A stretch of 64,000 nucleotides of DNA from Kibdelosporangium persicum (GCF_013280595.1 NZ_JAAATY010000023.1:95976-159975); one strand, 5' to 3'. Positions 28,691-37,929 are shown, counted from the first letter of the stretch. Notes: generated by a model from the sequence alone, not told the origin. Translations and numbers: made by a program.

Positions 28691-29374
28691 ATGGTTGGCT
28701 ACGCCGTGACTGTTTACGACATCGCCCGCGAACTCCCGGACATCGAGACGCTCCGGAGGCGTTGCCGCGCGCTGGCCATGCTGTCGGCGATCTTCCAGCC
28801 GGACAACGACCACAGGTTCTACCGCTACACCGGAAAATGGCGCCCAGGGGCCGATGTGGCCACAATGGCGAGCGGCGGCGGTGATTCCTCCTGGGTCGTC
28901 TTCGAACCGGCCGGCGTGTACATCCAGGGGTTCGACCATGAGTCCGCCATGAGCCCGTACGCCGCCGACGAGATGGCCACCTGGCCGGGAGTGGTGGACT
29001 CGGTACCGGAGGTGTTCCGGAAATACCTGACCGAGCCGGCGTTTCTGCTGGACGGAGTACCCGCGGCGACCGCGTGTCTGTGGCGGGAGATCACCGACGA
29101 CCAGTGGCGGACCGGGACGATCGAGTTCCCGGAGAGCGGATACGGCGATGTCGACGGCGCCGGCTACCTGTTCGGCATGCTGACCGGCTCCGCCGAGGAC
29201 TGTCAGAACTGGGCAGGTGACTACTACGCGTACGAAGTAGACATAGATGCCGTTCGAGCCGTCCTTTCCTTACAGCCGCTGACTCCGGAACTCGTGGCGA
29301 CGCTCAACCCGGAGGCCGACCTTGCCGTTCTCGGTAAGGACGTCGACGCGATCGGATACCCGCGCCACCCCTGA
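28691..29374 (+). CDS. Hypothetical acidic protein
   Basis: A 227-aa soluble acidic protein, not recognised. It carries many aromatic and acidic residues (DNDHRFYRYTGKWRPG, YIQGFDHESAMSPY, DYYAYEVDIDAV), a look shared with immunity-type or SUKH-like proteins, though no toxin gene is near. ATG at 28691 or GTG at 28706. It ends 24 bp before the convergent peptidase gene. Confidence 0.7.
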   Translation: MVGYAVTVYDIARELPDIETLRRRCRALAMLSAIFQPDNDHRFYRYTGKWRPGADVATMASGGGDSSWVVFEPAGVYIQGFDHESAMSPYAADEMATWPGVVDSVPEVFRKYLTEPAFLLDGVPAATACLWREITDDQWRTGTIEFPESGYGDVDGAGYLFGMLTGSAEDCQNWAGDYYAYEVDIDAVRAVLSLQPLTPELVATLNPEADLAVLGKDVDAIGYPRHP

Positions 29375-29397
29375 GGGTGACGCGGGGTCTGATCCGA

Positions 29398-31218
29398 TCA
29401 GGGCCGTTGTAGGGTTACGATGAACTTGCCGGACTCACCGATGTTCCCGGCCGGGTCGATGGCGCGGTACTCGATGGTGTGCCTGCCGTATCCCGGCGGC
29501 ACGTCGTCCCAAGGGGACAGTCGTGGCTCGCCGAGCTTGCCGTACACGAGGTTGTCGATGTTCGTTCCCTCCGCGGTGAACAGGAAGGGAGCGTTGGCGT
29601 CGGTCGGCCAGCCGAAGTAGTTGTACCAGCCGTCGCCGTTCACCCGGAACTCCATGACGGTCGCGCCCGGGGTGTCGTCGGTGGACGTGAGCTTCATCGT
29701 GAACGGTCCGTTGAAGACGTACTCCGGCGGGCGTCCCGGCCGGGTGGCCGAACTGACCGGTGTGGACAGTTCGAACTTCGCGACCGGATCGGTGGCGTCG
29801 ACCTTCCACGTCAGCGTCCTGCCGGGAATCGACGCCGTCAACGTGTGCGATCCCTTGAGACGCAGGCGCTTCAGCTCGATGTCCCGGTCGTTGCCGGGCG
29901 TCGGCACGCGTCGGCCGTCGATCGCCCACGACACCGGGACCGGCCGGCTGGTCTCCACGTACACCACGTCCTCGCCGCCGACGGGCCGATCCGTGGGAGT
30001 CGACGAGGTGAAGCCCAAGGGCGTGGTGTCGGGCGGCGTCTTGATCGCCGTGTCCACCGTCCACGTGCGGGTCTTGGTCAGTGCGGCGCGAATCGCCGGA
30101 TCACGCACGAAAGGCGTCGGATCGGCCACGGTGGCGGTCAGTGTGTGCTTTCCCGGACTGAGCCGCAGATGCCGCAGGTCGATGCTGCGGCTACCGTGTG
30201 TGGGCAGCTCGCGGCCGTCGAGTCGCCACGTCACGGTCAGCGGGTGCCCGGCCGGGTGCAGGGTTTCGACCCACACGGCGCGATCGGCGCCGATCGGCGC
30301 GGTGTCCGGCGTGCCGCCCTGCAGGATCGAGGTTTTCGCGGAGATCCGCTCGGTCATCCGTTCCCGGCTGACCTGGTCGAAGTAGTAGCCCAGCGACTTC
30401 ATCATCGAATGCTTGCTCGGCCGCCACACGCCGGTTCCGCTGTACAGACCGCCTTCGTAACGTCCGATCGTACCGCCCGACTCGCTCGGCTCACCCAGCC
30501 AGCGCCACCATTTCGCGCGCTCGGACCGCATCTGCTGAGTGGTCAGCAGGGTGTGGTGGATCGAGGACGGTTCGGCGCCGTTGTACTTGTCGCCGCGGGC
30601 ACCTCGGGAGTAGTAGTCGTATTCGTCGTCAAGGCCGCCGAGGGAATGCCCGAGCTCGTGCGGCGTGATCAACGCGGAGAGCGCGTTCCCGCCTGACGCG
30701 GTGGCGTACGTTCCGCCCGCACCGCCATACGTATCACTGTTACCGATCGCGAGAAGCTGACGGTTGCCCGCGTTGGTTCCGGTGACCAGATCGGCGTATC
30801 GCGACAATGCCGCGTTGTCGACAGTCAGCAGACGCTGGACGCTCGCGGAGTTGCAACCGCCCCAGAACCCCATGTTCAACGGGGTGTCGCGGCGCGGCGA
30901 CGTGAGATCGGGGTCGCAGTCCACGCCTGACTCACCGGAGGGCACCTCGACCGAGTACACGTTGAGATAGCTGCGGTACGTCCTGAACGGCTCCAGGGTG
31001 AGCAACACGTTCACGTGCCGGTCCACGTGTTGCCGGAACTTCGGCATCTCGGCGGCGGTGTACCCGTCGCCGACGATCACGATGTTGAAGCGTTTCGCGG
31101 GGTCGCCGGTGATCCTGACCGGGACGACGGTCGCGGCCTCGGCATTCGCCTCGGCCGGTAACGCCACCACGAACGGGATCAGCACGGCACCCGCCATCAC
31201 GAGCGCACGTCTCCACAT
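29398..31218 (-). CDS. Secreted M64-family metallopeptidase with Ig-like repeats
   Basis: A 606-aa exported protein: signal peptide (to about EANAEA), peptidase M64 domain with FNIVIVGDGYTAAEMPKF and the zinc motif HELGHSLGGLDDEY (H-E-x-x-H plus downstream Asp/Glu), then about three Ig-like/bacterial beta-sandwich repeats (VWVETLHPAGHPLTVTWRLD, VYVETSRPVPVSWAIDG, VMEFRVNGDGWYNYFG). Related to IgA1-degrading M64 peptidases; here probably a general extracellular protease. The ATG at 31218 precedes a normal signal peptide; the frame upstream does not. Confidence 0.9.
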   Translation of the reverse strand: MWRRALVMAGAVLIPFVVALPAEANAEAATVVPVRITGDPAKRFNIVIVGDGYTAAEMPKFRQHVDRHVNVLLTLEPFRTYRSYLNVYSVEVPSGESGVDCDPDLTSPRRDTPLNMGFWGGCNSASVQRLLTVDNAALSRYADLVTGTNAGNRQLLAIGNSDTYGGAGGTYATASGGNALSALITPHELGHSLGGLDDEYDYYSRGARGDKYNGAEPSSIHHTLLTTQQMRSERAKWWRWLGEPSESGGTIGRYEGGLYSGTGVWRPSKHSMMKSLGYYFDQVSRERMTERISAKTSILQGGTPDTAPIGADRAVWVETLHPAGHPLTVTWRLDGRELPTHGSRSIDLRHLRLSPGKHTLTATVADPTPFVRDPAIRAALTKTRTWTVDTAIKTPPDTTPLGFTSSTPTDRPVGGEDVVYVETSRPVPVSWAIDGRRVPTPGNDRDIELKRLRLKGSHTLTASIPGRTLTWKVDATDPVAKFELSTPVSSATRPGRPPEYVFNGPFTMKLTSTDDTPGATVMEFRVNGDGWYNYFGWPTDANAPFLFTAEGTNIDNLVYGKLGEPRLSPWDDVPPGYGRHTIEYRAIDPAGNIGESGKFIVTLQRP

Positions 31219-31283
31219 GTGCCCGGACGCTAGGCAGGTCGCGTCGGGCTCGTGCAGAGCCGAAAGTAGCGACTTGCGGGACA

Positions 31284-31309
31284 GACCCGGCCGGGAACCC
31301 GGCCGGGTC
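31284..31309 (-). terminator. GC-rich hairpin, likely terminator of the beta-helix gene
   Basis: GACCCGGCCGGG and CCCGGCCGGGTC are perfect 12-bp complements with a 2-nt AA centre. It starts 26 nt downstream of the beta-helix gene stop on the minus strand. No U-tract, as is common in actinobacteria. Confidence 0.55.
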
Positions 31310-31334
31310 CTGCTGTCCACTGTGGATGGCTCGG

Positions 31335-33551
31335 CTACGGGTAGTTCTGGACGTAGCTGACCTGGTTGGCGGTGTTGGCGACGGCGCCCGTGTCGTTGAT
31401 GACCCGGTTGATCGTGCCGACGCCGCCGAGCGACACCGCGACCAGGCCGTGGAACCGGACGCCCGGTGTGTTCGGCACTTCGAACCCACGGCTGGCCACC
31501 ACGCCCGGGTTGGTGTTGAAGAAGCAGTAACTTCCGACACCCCAGGCCTCGTGTGTGGTCACCGAGTCGGCGACCTTGTACGCGGCCCAGCCCTGGGTGC
31601 TACCGCCGGGACTGCCCCACACGGCGTTGTTCGGCGGGTCGTAGGGCATTTCGTTCTGGAAGAAGTACGTCCGCCCGCCGTTGCCGTTCCAGATCGTCTG
31701 GTATTGCTGGTAGTGCTCGACGAACAGGCCGTACATCGTCACGTCGTTGCCGTTGACGATGAGACCGTTGGCAGCGGTGTTCTGATCCCACCCGATGCCG
31801 TCACCGTGGTCGCCGCGCCAGAGCCACAGGTGATCACCGATCACGTTGTTGCTGTTGATCCGCAGGCTCGTCGTGGCCTTGCCGACACCGGGCCCGCCGA
31901 TGCGGAAGAACACGTCGTGCAGCGAGGTCGGGTTGGCACTGTGGTTGGCGTTCGACCCGGCTGGGCCGACCTCCATCAGCACCGACGAGTTCGCCGGGCC
32001 GGCGTCGACCAGCAGTCCGGCGACCTTCACACCGTCCACATCGGCCACGGTGATGGCCGGCAGACCGGTCCGTGGCGACAGGGTCGCCAGCCCGAGGCCG
32101 AGGACGACCGTGTCCGGCCGCGTGACCCGGATCGTGTCGGTCAGGTTGTAGACGCCCGGCGTGAACAGCAGGTGCTTGCCCTGCGCCAGCGCCGCGTTGA
32201 TCGTGGCGACCGGCGAACTGGGCTGCACCACGTAGAACTGGCTCAGCGAGATGGACTGTCCCGCCGGGTTGCCGCTGCCCCACGAGGTGCCGCGGGTGTT
32301 CTGCCGCAACGCCGGGACGAACACGTTGTAGTTGCCGGCGGCGTCGAAGTAGAGGAACGGCTTCTCCCGGATGACCGGGGTCGAGCCGACGACCGTGTGC
32401 GACGGGTTCGGGAAGTTCTGAGGCGGCGACCCGTTCGCGCCCACGAACACCATGTTCCACACCGACCCGGACCAGCCGCCGTTGAGATCCGAGTTACGGG
32501 TCAGGAACTGTTGCTGCGAGCCGGATTCCACCAGCCCGTCGATCCGTGAGTCGGCGAACAGGCCGCCGCTGGCCCAGCCGATGTAGCCATCCCACAGCTG
32601 GACCTGGCCACGCAGGTGCATGCGCCGGTACGGTGCCGCCTGCGCGACCGCCCACCGTTCGATCTGACCGGCGGGAATCGTGACGGAGAGGTTCTCCGCG
32701 GAACGCCAGAAGTTCTGCGTGGCGTTGCCCTTGTAGTTCGGGTCCTCGCCCTGCTGCAGCCAGTCGGCCTCGACCCGGACGTGCCCGTTGATGGTGACCT
32801 GGCCGGGCAGCAGGCCGAGCCCGGCGACCTGGGTGTAGAACCGCAGGTTGACGTCCGCGTTGTAGGTGCCCGGTTTGAACAGTACGGCGTAACGTTGCGA
32901 TCCGAACTGGTTGGTGTGCATCTGCGAGGAGATGGCGTTGAGCCTGCTCTGGATCTCGCTCTGCGGGGTGGACGGGCTGTAGACGAACGTGTTGGGCCCG
33001 AAGTCCGGGTTGCGCGGGTCGGTCGGCGGCACCGTGGGATCGGTCGAACCGCCGTCGACGTTGACCGTCAGCTCCCACAACGAATGCCCCCACGCCGTCG
33101 CCCGTGCTGTGCCGTTGATCCGCACGTAGCGGCCGGTCCCGACGACGTCGATCGTCTGGCTGCCACCGGTGCTCGTCGTCGTGGAGTAGACGGTGGTCCA
33201 CGACGATTCGTCCTGGGAGATCTGGATCTGGAACGCGCTGGAGTACGCGGCTTCCCAGGTCAGCCCGACCCGGCAGACAGCCTGGGCGGACCCGAGGTCG
33301 ACCTGGATCCACTGCGGGTCACTGAACTGGCTGGACCAACGGGTGCCGGTGTTGCCGTCGACCGCGGCACTGGCAGGCGTCCCGGCGTTCTCGGTGCTGG
33401 AGGCTTTCGCCGGCCGGTTCTCCGCGGCGTTCGCGGTCCCGCACGCGGCCGAGGCCGGAGTGGCGGTGGTGATCAGGGCGAACGTACTGAGCAGGGTGAC
33501 AGTCGCCGCCGCTAACGCGGTCCAGCGCCGCCGGGTGATCAAGAGCTTCAT
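31335..33551 (-). CDS. Secreted F5/8C (CBM32-like) plus right-handed beta-helix protein
   Basis: A 738-aa exported protein: signal peptide (LAAATVTLLSTFALITTATPASA), a discoidin/F5-8C carbohydrate-binding domain (about 45-165: NRPAKASSTENAGTPASAAVD, WIQVDLG, YVRINGTA), a short Thr/Pro linker, and a large pectate-lyase-like beta-helix (FKPGTYNADVNLRFYTQVAG, LLFTPGVYNLTDTIRVTRPD, VIGDHLWLWRGDHGDG). A polysaccharide-active enzyme is likely; the substrate is unknown. ATG at 33551 is preferred because GAGAGG lies 8 bp before it; ATG at 33566 is in frame. A LacI regulator and multi-site operator lie upstream. Confidence 0.9.
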   Translation of the reverse strand: MKLLITRRRWTALAAATVTLLSTFALITTATPASAACGTANAAENRPAKASSTENAGTPASAAVDGNTGTRWSSQFSDPQWIQVDLGSAQAVCRVGLTWEAAYSSAFQIQISQDESSWTTVYSTTTSTGGSQTIDVVGTGRYVRINGTARATAWGHSLWELTVNVDGGSTDPTVPPTDPRNPDFGPNTFVYSPSTPQSEIQSRLNAISSQMHTNQFGSQRYAVLFKPGTYNADVNLRFYTQVAGLGLLPGQVTINGHVRVEADWLQQGEDPNYKGNATQNFWRSAENLSVTIPAGQIERWAVAQAAPYRRMHLRGQVQLWDGYIGWASGGLFADSRIDGLVESGSQQQFLTRNSDLNGGWSGSVWNMVFVGANGSPPQNFPNPSHTVVGSTPVIREKPFLYFDAAGNYNVFVPALRQNTRGTSWGSGNPAGQSISLSQFYVVQPSSPVATINAALAQGKHLLFTPGVYNLTDTIRVTRPDTVVLGLGLATLSPRTGLPAITVADVDGVKVAGLLVDAGPANSSVLMEVGPAGSNANHSANPTSLHDVFFRIGGPGVGKATTSLRINSNNVIGDHLWLWRGDHGDGIGWDQNTAANGLIVNGNDVTMYGLFVEHYQQYQTIWNGNGGRTYFFQNEMPYDPPNNAVWGSPGGSTQGWAAYKVADSVTTHEAWGVGSYCFFNTNPGVVASRGFEVPNTPGVRFHGLVAVSLGGVGTINRVINDTGAVANTANQVSYVQNYP

Positions 33552-33617
33552 GCGCCTGCCTCTCATCGTTGGGGACAGGGACGTCTTCGCGCAGGGTCAG
33601 CAGGGTTGATCGATACA

Positions 33618-33658
33618 GAGAGCGCTCTCCCGTAACCGGTTCCGGAACCGGTTACGGG
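33618..33658. promoter_or_regulatory. LacI-type operator cluster with a 30-bp perfect palindrome
   Basis: GAGAGCGCTCTC (33618-33629) abuts a 30-bp perfect palindrome (33629-33658) whose left arm is CCCGTAACCGGTTCC. Inside it AACCGGTT occurs twice and TTCCGGAA once; all are CG-centred as LacI-family sites are. It lies between the lacI-type gene and the beta-helix gene. Confidence 0.7.
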
Positions 33659-33797
33659 AATGTTTGGAGTTAACAACGCGAGAATCAACGCGTCAAGAGT
33701 CGTGGCCGGAAGTCCGTCCGCTGACGGTGTTACCCCGGGGCGGTGCGGGGCGGCGGGCGGTGCCGGAACGTGTGGTTCGGCGTGGCGGCGATACTGG

Positions 33798-34790
33798 TCA
33801 CGCGGATTCGCGGACCACCAGGGAAGTCGGGATGATCCGCGGCTTGTCCGGCAGGGTCTCGCCTTCCAGCCGGGACAGCAGCATCCTCGCGGCCGCTTCG
33901 CCCATCTCCCGGGAGGGCTGGCGGACGGTGGTCAGCGCGGGCTGGGTGTGCGAGGCGATGGGGATGTCGTCGAAGCCGATCACCGCGACGTCGTCCGGCA
34001 CGCGACGGCCCGCGGCGCGCAGTGCGTCCAGGACCCCGACGGCCATCAGGTCGTTCTGGGCGAAGACGCCGTCCACCGCGGCACCGGAGTCCAGAATGGA
34101 CAGGAACGCCTCCTTGCCGCCTTCCCTGGTGAAGTCGCCTTCGGCCTGAAGGGCCGGTTCGAACCGGGCGCCCGCCGAGTCCACAGTGGCCAGGAACCCG
34201 TCGGTACGGTCCCGCGTGCAGCCGAACTGACCCGGGCCGGTCACGACCGCGAGCCGCTTCCGTCCCGAGGACAACAGGTGTGCGGCGGCGGAGGCGGCGC
34301 CCTCGTAGTTGCTCGTTGCCACTGAAGGGAACTCGGGGTGGTGACCGCGGTCGTCGATCATCACCATCGGGAAGCCGGACTCGTGCAGACTGCTGATGTA
34401 GCTCAGGGTGTCCGGTGGCTCGACCAGTAACAGGCCGTCGAAAGCGTTGGCGGACACGTGCCTGGCGAACTGGGCCAGCGATTCCGCGCCGCGGTTGACG
34501 GTGTTGAGCAGCAGGCCGTAGCCCCTGGCTTCCAGGACATCGGCGACGCCTTGCAGCACGTCGCCCATCCACGGCCAGGTCAGGCCGGGCACGAGCATGC
34601 CCACGGTCTGGGTGCGGCCCTTGGCGAGCCCGACCGCACGGGCGCTGGGCGTGTACCCGGTCGCCGCGATCACCTCGCGGACCCGGATGGCGGTCGCGGC
34701 GTCGACATCGCCCTTGTTGTTGAGCACCCGCGAGACGGTCGCCTTGCTCACACGCGCCCGGCGGGCGACTTCAGCGATGGTGACGCGCAC
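33798..34790 (-). CDS. LacI-family repressor
   Basis: A 330-aa LacI protein: HTH and hinge (VTIAEVARRARVSKATVSRV, GYTPSARAVGLAKGRTQTV), then sugar-binding core (VGMLVPGLTWPWMGDVLQGV, VAVIGFDDIPIASHTQPALT). It is followed on the same strand by the secreted CBM/beta-helix gene, with a strong palindromic operator cluster between. Probably a local repressor released by an oligosaccharide. Confidence 0.94.
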   Translation of the reverse strand: MRVTIAEVARRARVSKATVSRVLNNKGDVDAATAIRVREVIAATGYTPSARAVGLAKGRTQTVGMLVPGLTWPWMGDVLQGVADVLEARGYGLLLNTVNRGAESLAQFARHVSANAFDGLLLVEPPDTLSYISSLHESGFPMVMIDDRGHHPEFPSVATSNYEGAASAAAHLLSSGRKRLAVVTGPGQFGCTRDRTDGFLATVDSAGARFEPALQAEGDFTREGGKEAFLSILDSGAAVDGVFAQNDLMAVGVLDALRAAGRRVPDDVAVIGFDDIPIASHTQPALTTVRQPSREMGEAAARMLLSRLEGETLPDKPRIIPTSLVVRESA

Positions 34791-34848
34791 GTGATCAGAA
34801 TAGCCATTTCCGCAGCCAGGGCCATGTTGTCCCGGATATCGGCAGCTG

Positions 34849-35472
34849 TCAGGCGATCACCGCCGGACGGGGGAAGAGGCGAAGCAACCGCACGGCCGAC
34901 TTCTTGTCGCCTGAGACGACCTCGTCGGTGACGGGACGACCGCCGAAGATGATGTCGCGCAACGTGTCTGCGTCGGTCTCGATCACGGCGTCAGGCTGCT
35001 CGACACGCCCCGGCGTGATGTCGATGTGGCCGCCGGACACGACCGCTCCGAAAGTCTCGCCGGAGACGCGTAGCTCGAAACGTCCGGCCATCCCGCCGGA
35101 GTAGGTGGTCAGCATCGCGACCATCAGCGCGGCGACGCTGAGGTGCGCGGTGGACGCGGTCGGAGCATGGCTGCCCCATTTGGCCAGCTCGATGATCACC
35201 GGACGCAGCTCGTAGCCGCGTTCGGTGAGTTCGTAGGCCCAGGTGCTCGCGGGCGGGCCGAGTTTGCGGCGGGTCAGAATGCCGGACCTCTCCAGTTCCC
35301 TGAGCCGGTGGGAGAGCACGTTCTGGCTGGCCGTGGGCAGGCCGGCGCGCAGGTCGGTGAAGCGTTTCGGGCCGAACAGCAGTTCGCGGACCACCAGCAA
35401 CGCCCACCGTTCGCCGATCAGGTCCAGTGCGCGGGCGATCCCGCAGGGGTCGTCGTAGTGGCGATCCGCCAT
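34849..35472 (-). CDS. HxlR regulator with C-terminal SCP2-like domain
   Basis: A 207-aa protein: HxlR winged helix (about 8-105; CGIARALDLIGERWALLVVR, ASQNVLSHRLRELERSG) fused to a sterol-carrier/SCP2-like small domain (about 130-205; MAGRFELRVSGETFGAVVSG, IETDADTLRDIIFGG) that may bind a hydrophobic ligand. ATG at 35472 with AGGAG 6 bp upstream. Divergent from the PPOX-hydrolase pair; a 20-bp palindrome lies between. Confidence 0.9.
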   Translation of the reverse strand: MADRHYDDPCGIARALDLIGERWALLVVRELLFGPKRFTDLRAGLPTASQNVLSHRLRELERSGILTRRKLGPPASTWAYELTERGYELRPVIIELAKWGSHAPTASTAHLSVAALMVAMLTTYSGGMAGRFELRVSGETFGAVVSGGHIDITPGRVEQPDAVIETDADTLRDIIFGGRPVTDEVVSGDKKSAVRLLRLFPRPAVIA

Positions 35473-35485
35473 GGATACTCCTAAT

Positions 35486-35505
35486 CTAGGACTAGCTAGT
35501 GCTAG
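35486..35505. promoter_or_regulatory. 20-bp near-perfect palindrome, probable HxlR operator
   Basis: CTAGGACTAG / CTAGTGCTAG pairs at 9 of 10 positions. It lies between the HxlR gene and the PPOX gene, where both promoters must be. Confidence 0.6.
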
Positions 35506-35535
35506 TGTAGGACAAAACTGGAGGAGGGAACAGTC

Positions 35536-36030
35536 GTGACACTTCCGCAAGGGCATCTGGACCTGCTGAAAACCGATGTGGCCCAGCGTCTGCTCGGGTC
35601 CACTGAGCTGGCCCGGCTGGCGTACGTGGCCAAGGACGGCACACCGAGGGTCTTCCCGATGATGTTCCACTGGAACGGCACCGAGATCGTGTTCGGCACC
35701 TTCGCGGGCGCCGCGAAGATCAAGGCGTTGCGCGCGAAGCCGGACGTCGCGATCACCATCGACACGCCGTCGACGCCGCCGGAGGTGCTGCTGCTCCGCG
35801 GTCGCGCCGAAGTGACCGATGTGGACGGCGTGGTGCCGGAGTACGCCTTGGCGCACAAGCGTTACGCCGGTGAGGAACAGGGTGCGAAGAACGTGGCCGA
35901 AGTGGACAGGCCAGGCCTGCGGATGGCGCGGATCGCGGTGAAACCGGCCTGGGTGGGCGTGCTGGACTTCGTCACCAGGATGTCGGGTGGTTTGACACCC
36001 GAGGAGTTCGCGAACCGGGGGCAGGGCTGA
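35536..36030 (+). CDS. Pyridoxamine 5'-phosphate oxidase-like (PPOX) flavoprotein
   Basis: A 164-aa split-barrel protein (LARLAYVAKDGTPRVFPMMF, IVFGTFAGAAKIKALRAKPD, EVLLLRGRAEVTDVDGVVPE). Such actinobacterial proteins bind FMN or F420 and reduce small molecules; the substrate is unknown. GTG start after GGAGGAGGG. The stop overlaps the next gene by one base (TGATG). Likely repressed by the divergent HxlR protein. Confidence 0.9.
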   Translation: MTLPQGHLDLLKTDVAQRLLGSTELARLAYVAKDGTPRVFPMMFHWNGTEIVFGTFAGAAKIKALRAKPDVAITIDTPSTPPEVLLLRGRAEVTDVDGVVPEYALAHKRYAGEEQGAKNVAEVDRPGLRMARIAVKPAWVGVLDFVTRMSGGLTPEEFANRGQG

Positions 36031-36716
36031 TGAGCACGTACGTCCTGATCCCCGGCGCGGGCGGCCAGGCGAAGTACTGGCAGTTCGTCGAACCGGAGCT
36101 GCGCGAGCGCGGGCACGACGTGGTGGCGGTGGATCTTCCCGCCGGCGACGACAGCGCGGGTTTCGAGGAGTACGCCGACGCGATCGACACAGCCATCGGG
36201 GACCGGGAGAACCTGATCCTGGTGGCTTCGTCGTTGGGGGCGTTCAGCGCGCCGCTGGTCTGTCAGCGGCGGAAGGCCGATCTGCTGGTCCTGGTCGCGG
36301 CGATGACGCCGCGGCCCGGCGAGCCGGCGGGGGAGTGGTGGACGGCGACCGGTCAGGACAAGGCCGAACGGGCCGTCAAGCAAGCACTCGGCCAGCCTGC
36401 CGACGGCCCGTTCGACCCGGTTTTCTCGTTCCTGCACGACGTTCCGCTCGAAGTGGCCGTGCAGATCATGGCCGAGGGCGAGATCGTGCAGTCCGGCACA
36501 CCGTTCGCCAGGCCGTGGCCGCTGACGGCGTGGCCCGACGTGCCAACCAAGTTCTTGCTCGCCCGGGACGACCGGTTCTTCCCCGCGGAGTTCCAGCGCC
36601 GCGTCGTGCGGGAACGGCTGGGCTTCACGCCGGACGAGATGCCCGGCGGTCACCTCGTCGCACTGTCCCGGCCGATCGACCTTGTCGAACGCCTTGAGGC
36701 CTATCGGCTCCAGTAG
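36030..36716 (+). CDS. Alpha/beta hydrolase
   Basis: A 228-aa alpha/beta-fold hydrolase. Nucleophile elbow VASSLGAF (sm-x-Ser-x-sm), acid in LLARDDRFF and His in PGGHLVAL; N-terminal oxyanion motif YVLIPGAGG. Probably a small-molecule esterase or lactonase. Translationally coupled to the PPOX gene. Confidence 0.92.
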   Translation: MSTYVLIPGAGGQAKYWQFVEPELRERGHDVVAVDLPAGDDSAGFEEYADAIDTAIGDRENLILVASSLGAFSAPLVCQRRKADLLVLVAAMTPRPGEPAGEWWTATGQDKAERAVKQALGQPADGPFDPVFSFLHDVPLEVAVQIMAEGEIVQSGTPFARPWPLTAWPDVPTKFLLARDDRFFPAEFQRRVVRERLGFTPDEMPGGHLVALSRPIDLVERLEAYRLQ

Positions 36717-36726
36717 GCCCGTCCGC

Positions 36727-37197
36727 TCACGGCAACAGTTCCAAGCCCTTCACCAGCTTGCTGACCCGGTTGCGCGGGCCGACGATGCCGATCGCGCACG
36801 CGGCGAGGTCGGCGGGCTTCGTCTCGGCCAGCGCCGCCATGTACTCGCGGTAGACGCGCGTGGTCTGTGCGATCGTCGGCATGTCGGTGACCAGAACACC
36901 TTCGCTGGCAACGGCTTTCTCACGGATCTCGGCCAACTGCCCTGCCGTGGCGCGCAGGATCGTGCAGCCCGCCCAGGGCAGTCCCGGGTGGACGTGTCCG
37001 GCGGCGTCCGGTGCTTCGGGGCCGATCATGCCGGTCACGGAATGCCCGGTGGACGCGGCGATACACGCGACCGCGTTGACCATGCGGCCGGCCGGGACGG
37101 CTTCGTCGACGATCACCACCCACTTCAGCCGTGCCGTCCTGGTCGACTCATCCAGTTGGATCTCGTCGGGTGCGAAACCATATGCGCCGATGGACAC
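36727..37197 (-). CDS. DUF2000 (Pth2-like fold) protein
   Basis: A 156-aa protein with KWVVIVDEAVPAGRMVNAVA and the tail CAIGIVGPRNRVSKLVKGLE, the pattern of DUF2000, which resembles archaeal-type peptidyl-tRNA hydrolase. Function unknown. Divergent from an Lrp regulator. Confidence 0.85.
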   Translation of the reverse strand: MSIGAYGFAPDEIQLDESTRTARLKWVVIVDEAVPAGRMVNAVACIAASTGHSVTGMIGPEAPDAAGHVHPGLPWAGCTILRATAGQLAEIREKAVASEGVLVTDMPTIAQTTRVYREYMAALAETKPADLAACAIGIVGPRNRVSKLVKGLELLP

Positions 37198-37293
37198 GTG
37201 TACCTCTCACTCATGCGGGATTTGCGTCAAACGTTAATCGCCTCGATGGAAGGCGTACAGTGATGGCGAACTTAATTCGGCAGGAAGGTGACC

Positions 37294-37755
37294 GTGGTGC
37301 AACTCGACGAACTTGATACGGCGATCCTGCGGGAGCTGCAGCGGGACGCTCGGCGGACCAACCGCGACATCGCGTCCGCGGTGGGGGTCGCGCCCTCGAC
37401 GGCGCTGGAACGGACGCGCGGCCTGCGGGAGCGTGGCGTGATCCGTGGCGCGGTGCTCGACGTGAACCTGGCGGCGATCGGACGTGCGGTGCAGGCGCTC
37501 ATCGCGATCCGGATCCGGCCACCGTCACGCCGCAACATCGAGGCGTTCCGCAACTGGATCACCTCGTTGCCCGAGACCATCGGCGTTTTTGTGGTGTCCG
37601 GCAGCGAGGACTTCCTGGTGCACGTGGCCGTGCGGGACAACCAGGACCTGTACGCGTTCGTGATCGACAAGCTCACGGCCCGCGCCGAAGTCGCGGACGT
37701 CCGCACGAGCGTGGTCTACGAACACTTGCACAGCACGAGGATCGAACCGAGATAG
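37294..37755 (+). CDS. Lrp/AsnC-family regulator
   Basis: A 153-aa Lrp-type regulator: HTH (LDTAILRELQRDARRTNRDI, ASAVGVAPSTALERTRGL) and RAM ligand domain (IGVFVVSGSEDFLVHVAVRD). Start among in-frame GTGs at 37288, 37294 and 37297; 37294 gives the best spacing to AGGAAGG. Probably controls the divergent DUF2000 gene. Confidence 0.9.
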   Translation: MVQLDELDTAILRELQRDARRTNRDIASAVGVAPSTALERTRGLRERGVIRGAVLDVNLAAIGRAVQALIAIRIRPPSRRNIEAFRNWITSLPETIGVFVVSGSEDFLVHVAVRDNQDLYAFVIDKLTARAEVADVRTSVVYEHLHSTRIEPR

Positions 37756-37758
37756 GCG

Positions 37759-37929
37759 TCACGAAGTGCCGTAGGCGGCAAGGAAAACGCGGACACCTTC
37801 GTCGGCGAGGCCCGCCCTGATCAAGTTCTTCGAGGAATGAACCGCGGTCTCCGGCAGCGCCGGATCGGCAAGGCGGTCGAGTCGCTGAAGTCCGGAAAAT
37901 AGGCCGTCATTGCGGACGGAAACTGACCG
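37759..37929 (-). pseudogene. Orphan open frame without a start, likely gene remnant
   Basis: Between two plus-strand genes, the minus strand is open for about 56 codons, ending NLIRAGLADEGVRVFLAAYG-TS-stop, but lacks an ATG or GTG and ribosome site. The protein-like tail suggests the 3' stump of a lost gene, perhaps a regulator C-terminus. Not assigned. Confidence 0.35.
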
